Shown piece by piece: positions 6,921 through 7,364 of a DNA stretch of 7,364 nucleotides. This stretch comes from Bacteroidota bacterium (GTDB taxonomy: Bacteria > Bacteroidota > Bacteroidia > Bacteroidales > Tenuifilaceae). The stretch spans positions 1-7,364 of the forward strand of contig JAEXVC010000263.1 in assembly GCA_023406715.1 (NCBI GenBank), read 5' to 3'. Every line of letters starts with the position of its first letter. The stretch's first letter is position 1. Position numbers and translations under genes: made by a program. The notes beneath the pieces were generated by a model. That model had not been told where the DNA came from. It did not search any database and was given only the letters and a program-made list of their open reading frames with translations.

Positions 6921-6960
6921 AATAATCGGTTTAAAATGTTACAGACAAACAAATAACACT

Positions 6961-6968
6961 CAAATTTA
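6961..6968 (-). promoter_or_regulatory. Possible -7 promoter element of the response-regulator gene
   Basis: The minus strand reads TAAATTTG, an exact match to TAnnTTTG, 40 bases before the ATG and inside the 62-base gap after the CBS gene. It also forms one arm of an A/T-only inverted repeat (6962-6968 with 6976-6982), which could be a weak terminator of the CBS gene or a binding site. No clear -33 box is seen. Confidence 0.4.
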
Positions 6969-6982
6969 GCTGAAATAAATTT

Positions 6983-7364
6983 CTACTCGTCGGAAAACTG
7001 TATTAAAACATCGCGATAAGCTGAGAATATTTTTGATTTTGAAACAAAGCCAACATACTTATCACCCTCAAGAACGGGTAAATTCCAGGCGCCCGACTCC
7101 TCAAACTTGCGCATCACTGAATCCATGGACTCTTTAGTAGAAATAAAGTCGGGTGGAACATTCATTAATTCCTTTACAGAAACAGACTCGTACACCTCGG
7201 TATCGAACATAATTGGGCGTATATCATCCAACGATACAACCCCAACAAATACATCATCATTAGTTATAACGGGAAAAATATTGCGCTTGGATTTGCTGAT
7301 CTTCTTGACCAAATCACCAAGAGTTTCATCGGGGTTCAACTTAATAAAATCGTTCTCTATAACC
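6983..7364 (-). CDS. C-terminal CBS-domain pair, probably of a ClC-family chloride channel (5' end outside window)
   Basis: The frame is open from the window edge to the TAG at 6983, giving 126 visible residues. It continues upstream of the TTG at 7339 (residues VIENDFIK precede it), so that TTG is not the start and the gene is cut by the edge. Two CBS motifs are visible: FPVITNDDVFVGVVSLDDIRP and, in the second half, AWNLPVLEGDKYVGFVSKSKI. CBS pairs bind adenosine nucleotides and regulate attached enzymes or channels. The ending, with EESGAWNLPV and FVSKSKIFSAYRDVL, closely resembles what I recall of the C-termini of Bacteroidetes ClC chloride channel/transporter proteins. The membrane part is not visible, so a CBS-only protein or another CBS-fused membrane protein remains possible. 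Confidence 0.7.
   Translation of the reverse strand, partial: VIENDFIKLNPDETLGDLVKKISKSKRNIFPVITNDDVFVGVVSLDDIRPIMFDTEVYESVSVKELMNVPPDFISTKESMDSVMRKFEESGAWNLPVLEGDKYVGFVSKSKIFSAYRDVLIQFSDE

Noticed and set aside
6983..7339. A complete 118-residue CBS protein starting at TTG 7339
   Set aside because: The frame stays open upstream to the window edge and the sequence before the TTG continues the domain, so this is the tail of a longer gene.

Overview
The window looks like a chromosomal segment of a Bacteroidota species, most likely of the order Bacteroidales. Supporting signs are the Bacteroidetes-style serine hydroxymethyltransferase, the absence of Shine-Dalgarno sequences, exact matches to the Bacteroidetes -7 promoter motif TAnnTTTG ahead of two genes, and a large secreted protein with SprB-like repeats and a signal peptide ending in Ala-Gln. 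All recognised genes lie on the minus strand, so the window reads from right to left.

Right part (about 5134-7364): the C-terminal CBS-domain pair of a membrane protein, probably a ClC-type chloride channel cut by the window edge; a stand-alone receiver-domain response regulator; and glyA, which ends at a strong GC-rich hairpin terminator. Each of the last two genes has its own plausible promoter, so they are neighbours rather than an obvious operon. Middle (3837-5086): a two-gene unit with a 5-base gap, made of a small two-helix membrane protein with a PH-like tail and a TSUP (TauE/SafE) family anion transporter.

Left half (1-3449): one uninterrupted open reading frame of at least 1,149 codons that runs off the left edge with no stop codon, so a caller that needs a closed ORF would miss it. 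It encodes a secreted, modular surface protein: signal peptide, a cysteine-containing beta-rich N-terminal region, a short helical segment, a probable seven-bladed beta-propeller, and at least one convincing SprB-like repeat followed by more Ig-like repeats. Its G+C content changes sharply within the gene, from about 27% in part of the propeller to about 56% around the SprB-like repeat. A 387-base T/G-rich leader with no gene separates it from the transporter.

The housekeeping genes look ordinary. The main object of interest is the large surface protein: its domain combination, its mosaic composition and its long leader. No tRNA, rRNA, CRISPR array, insertion sequence or attachment site was seen.
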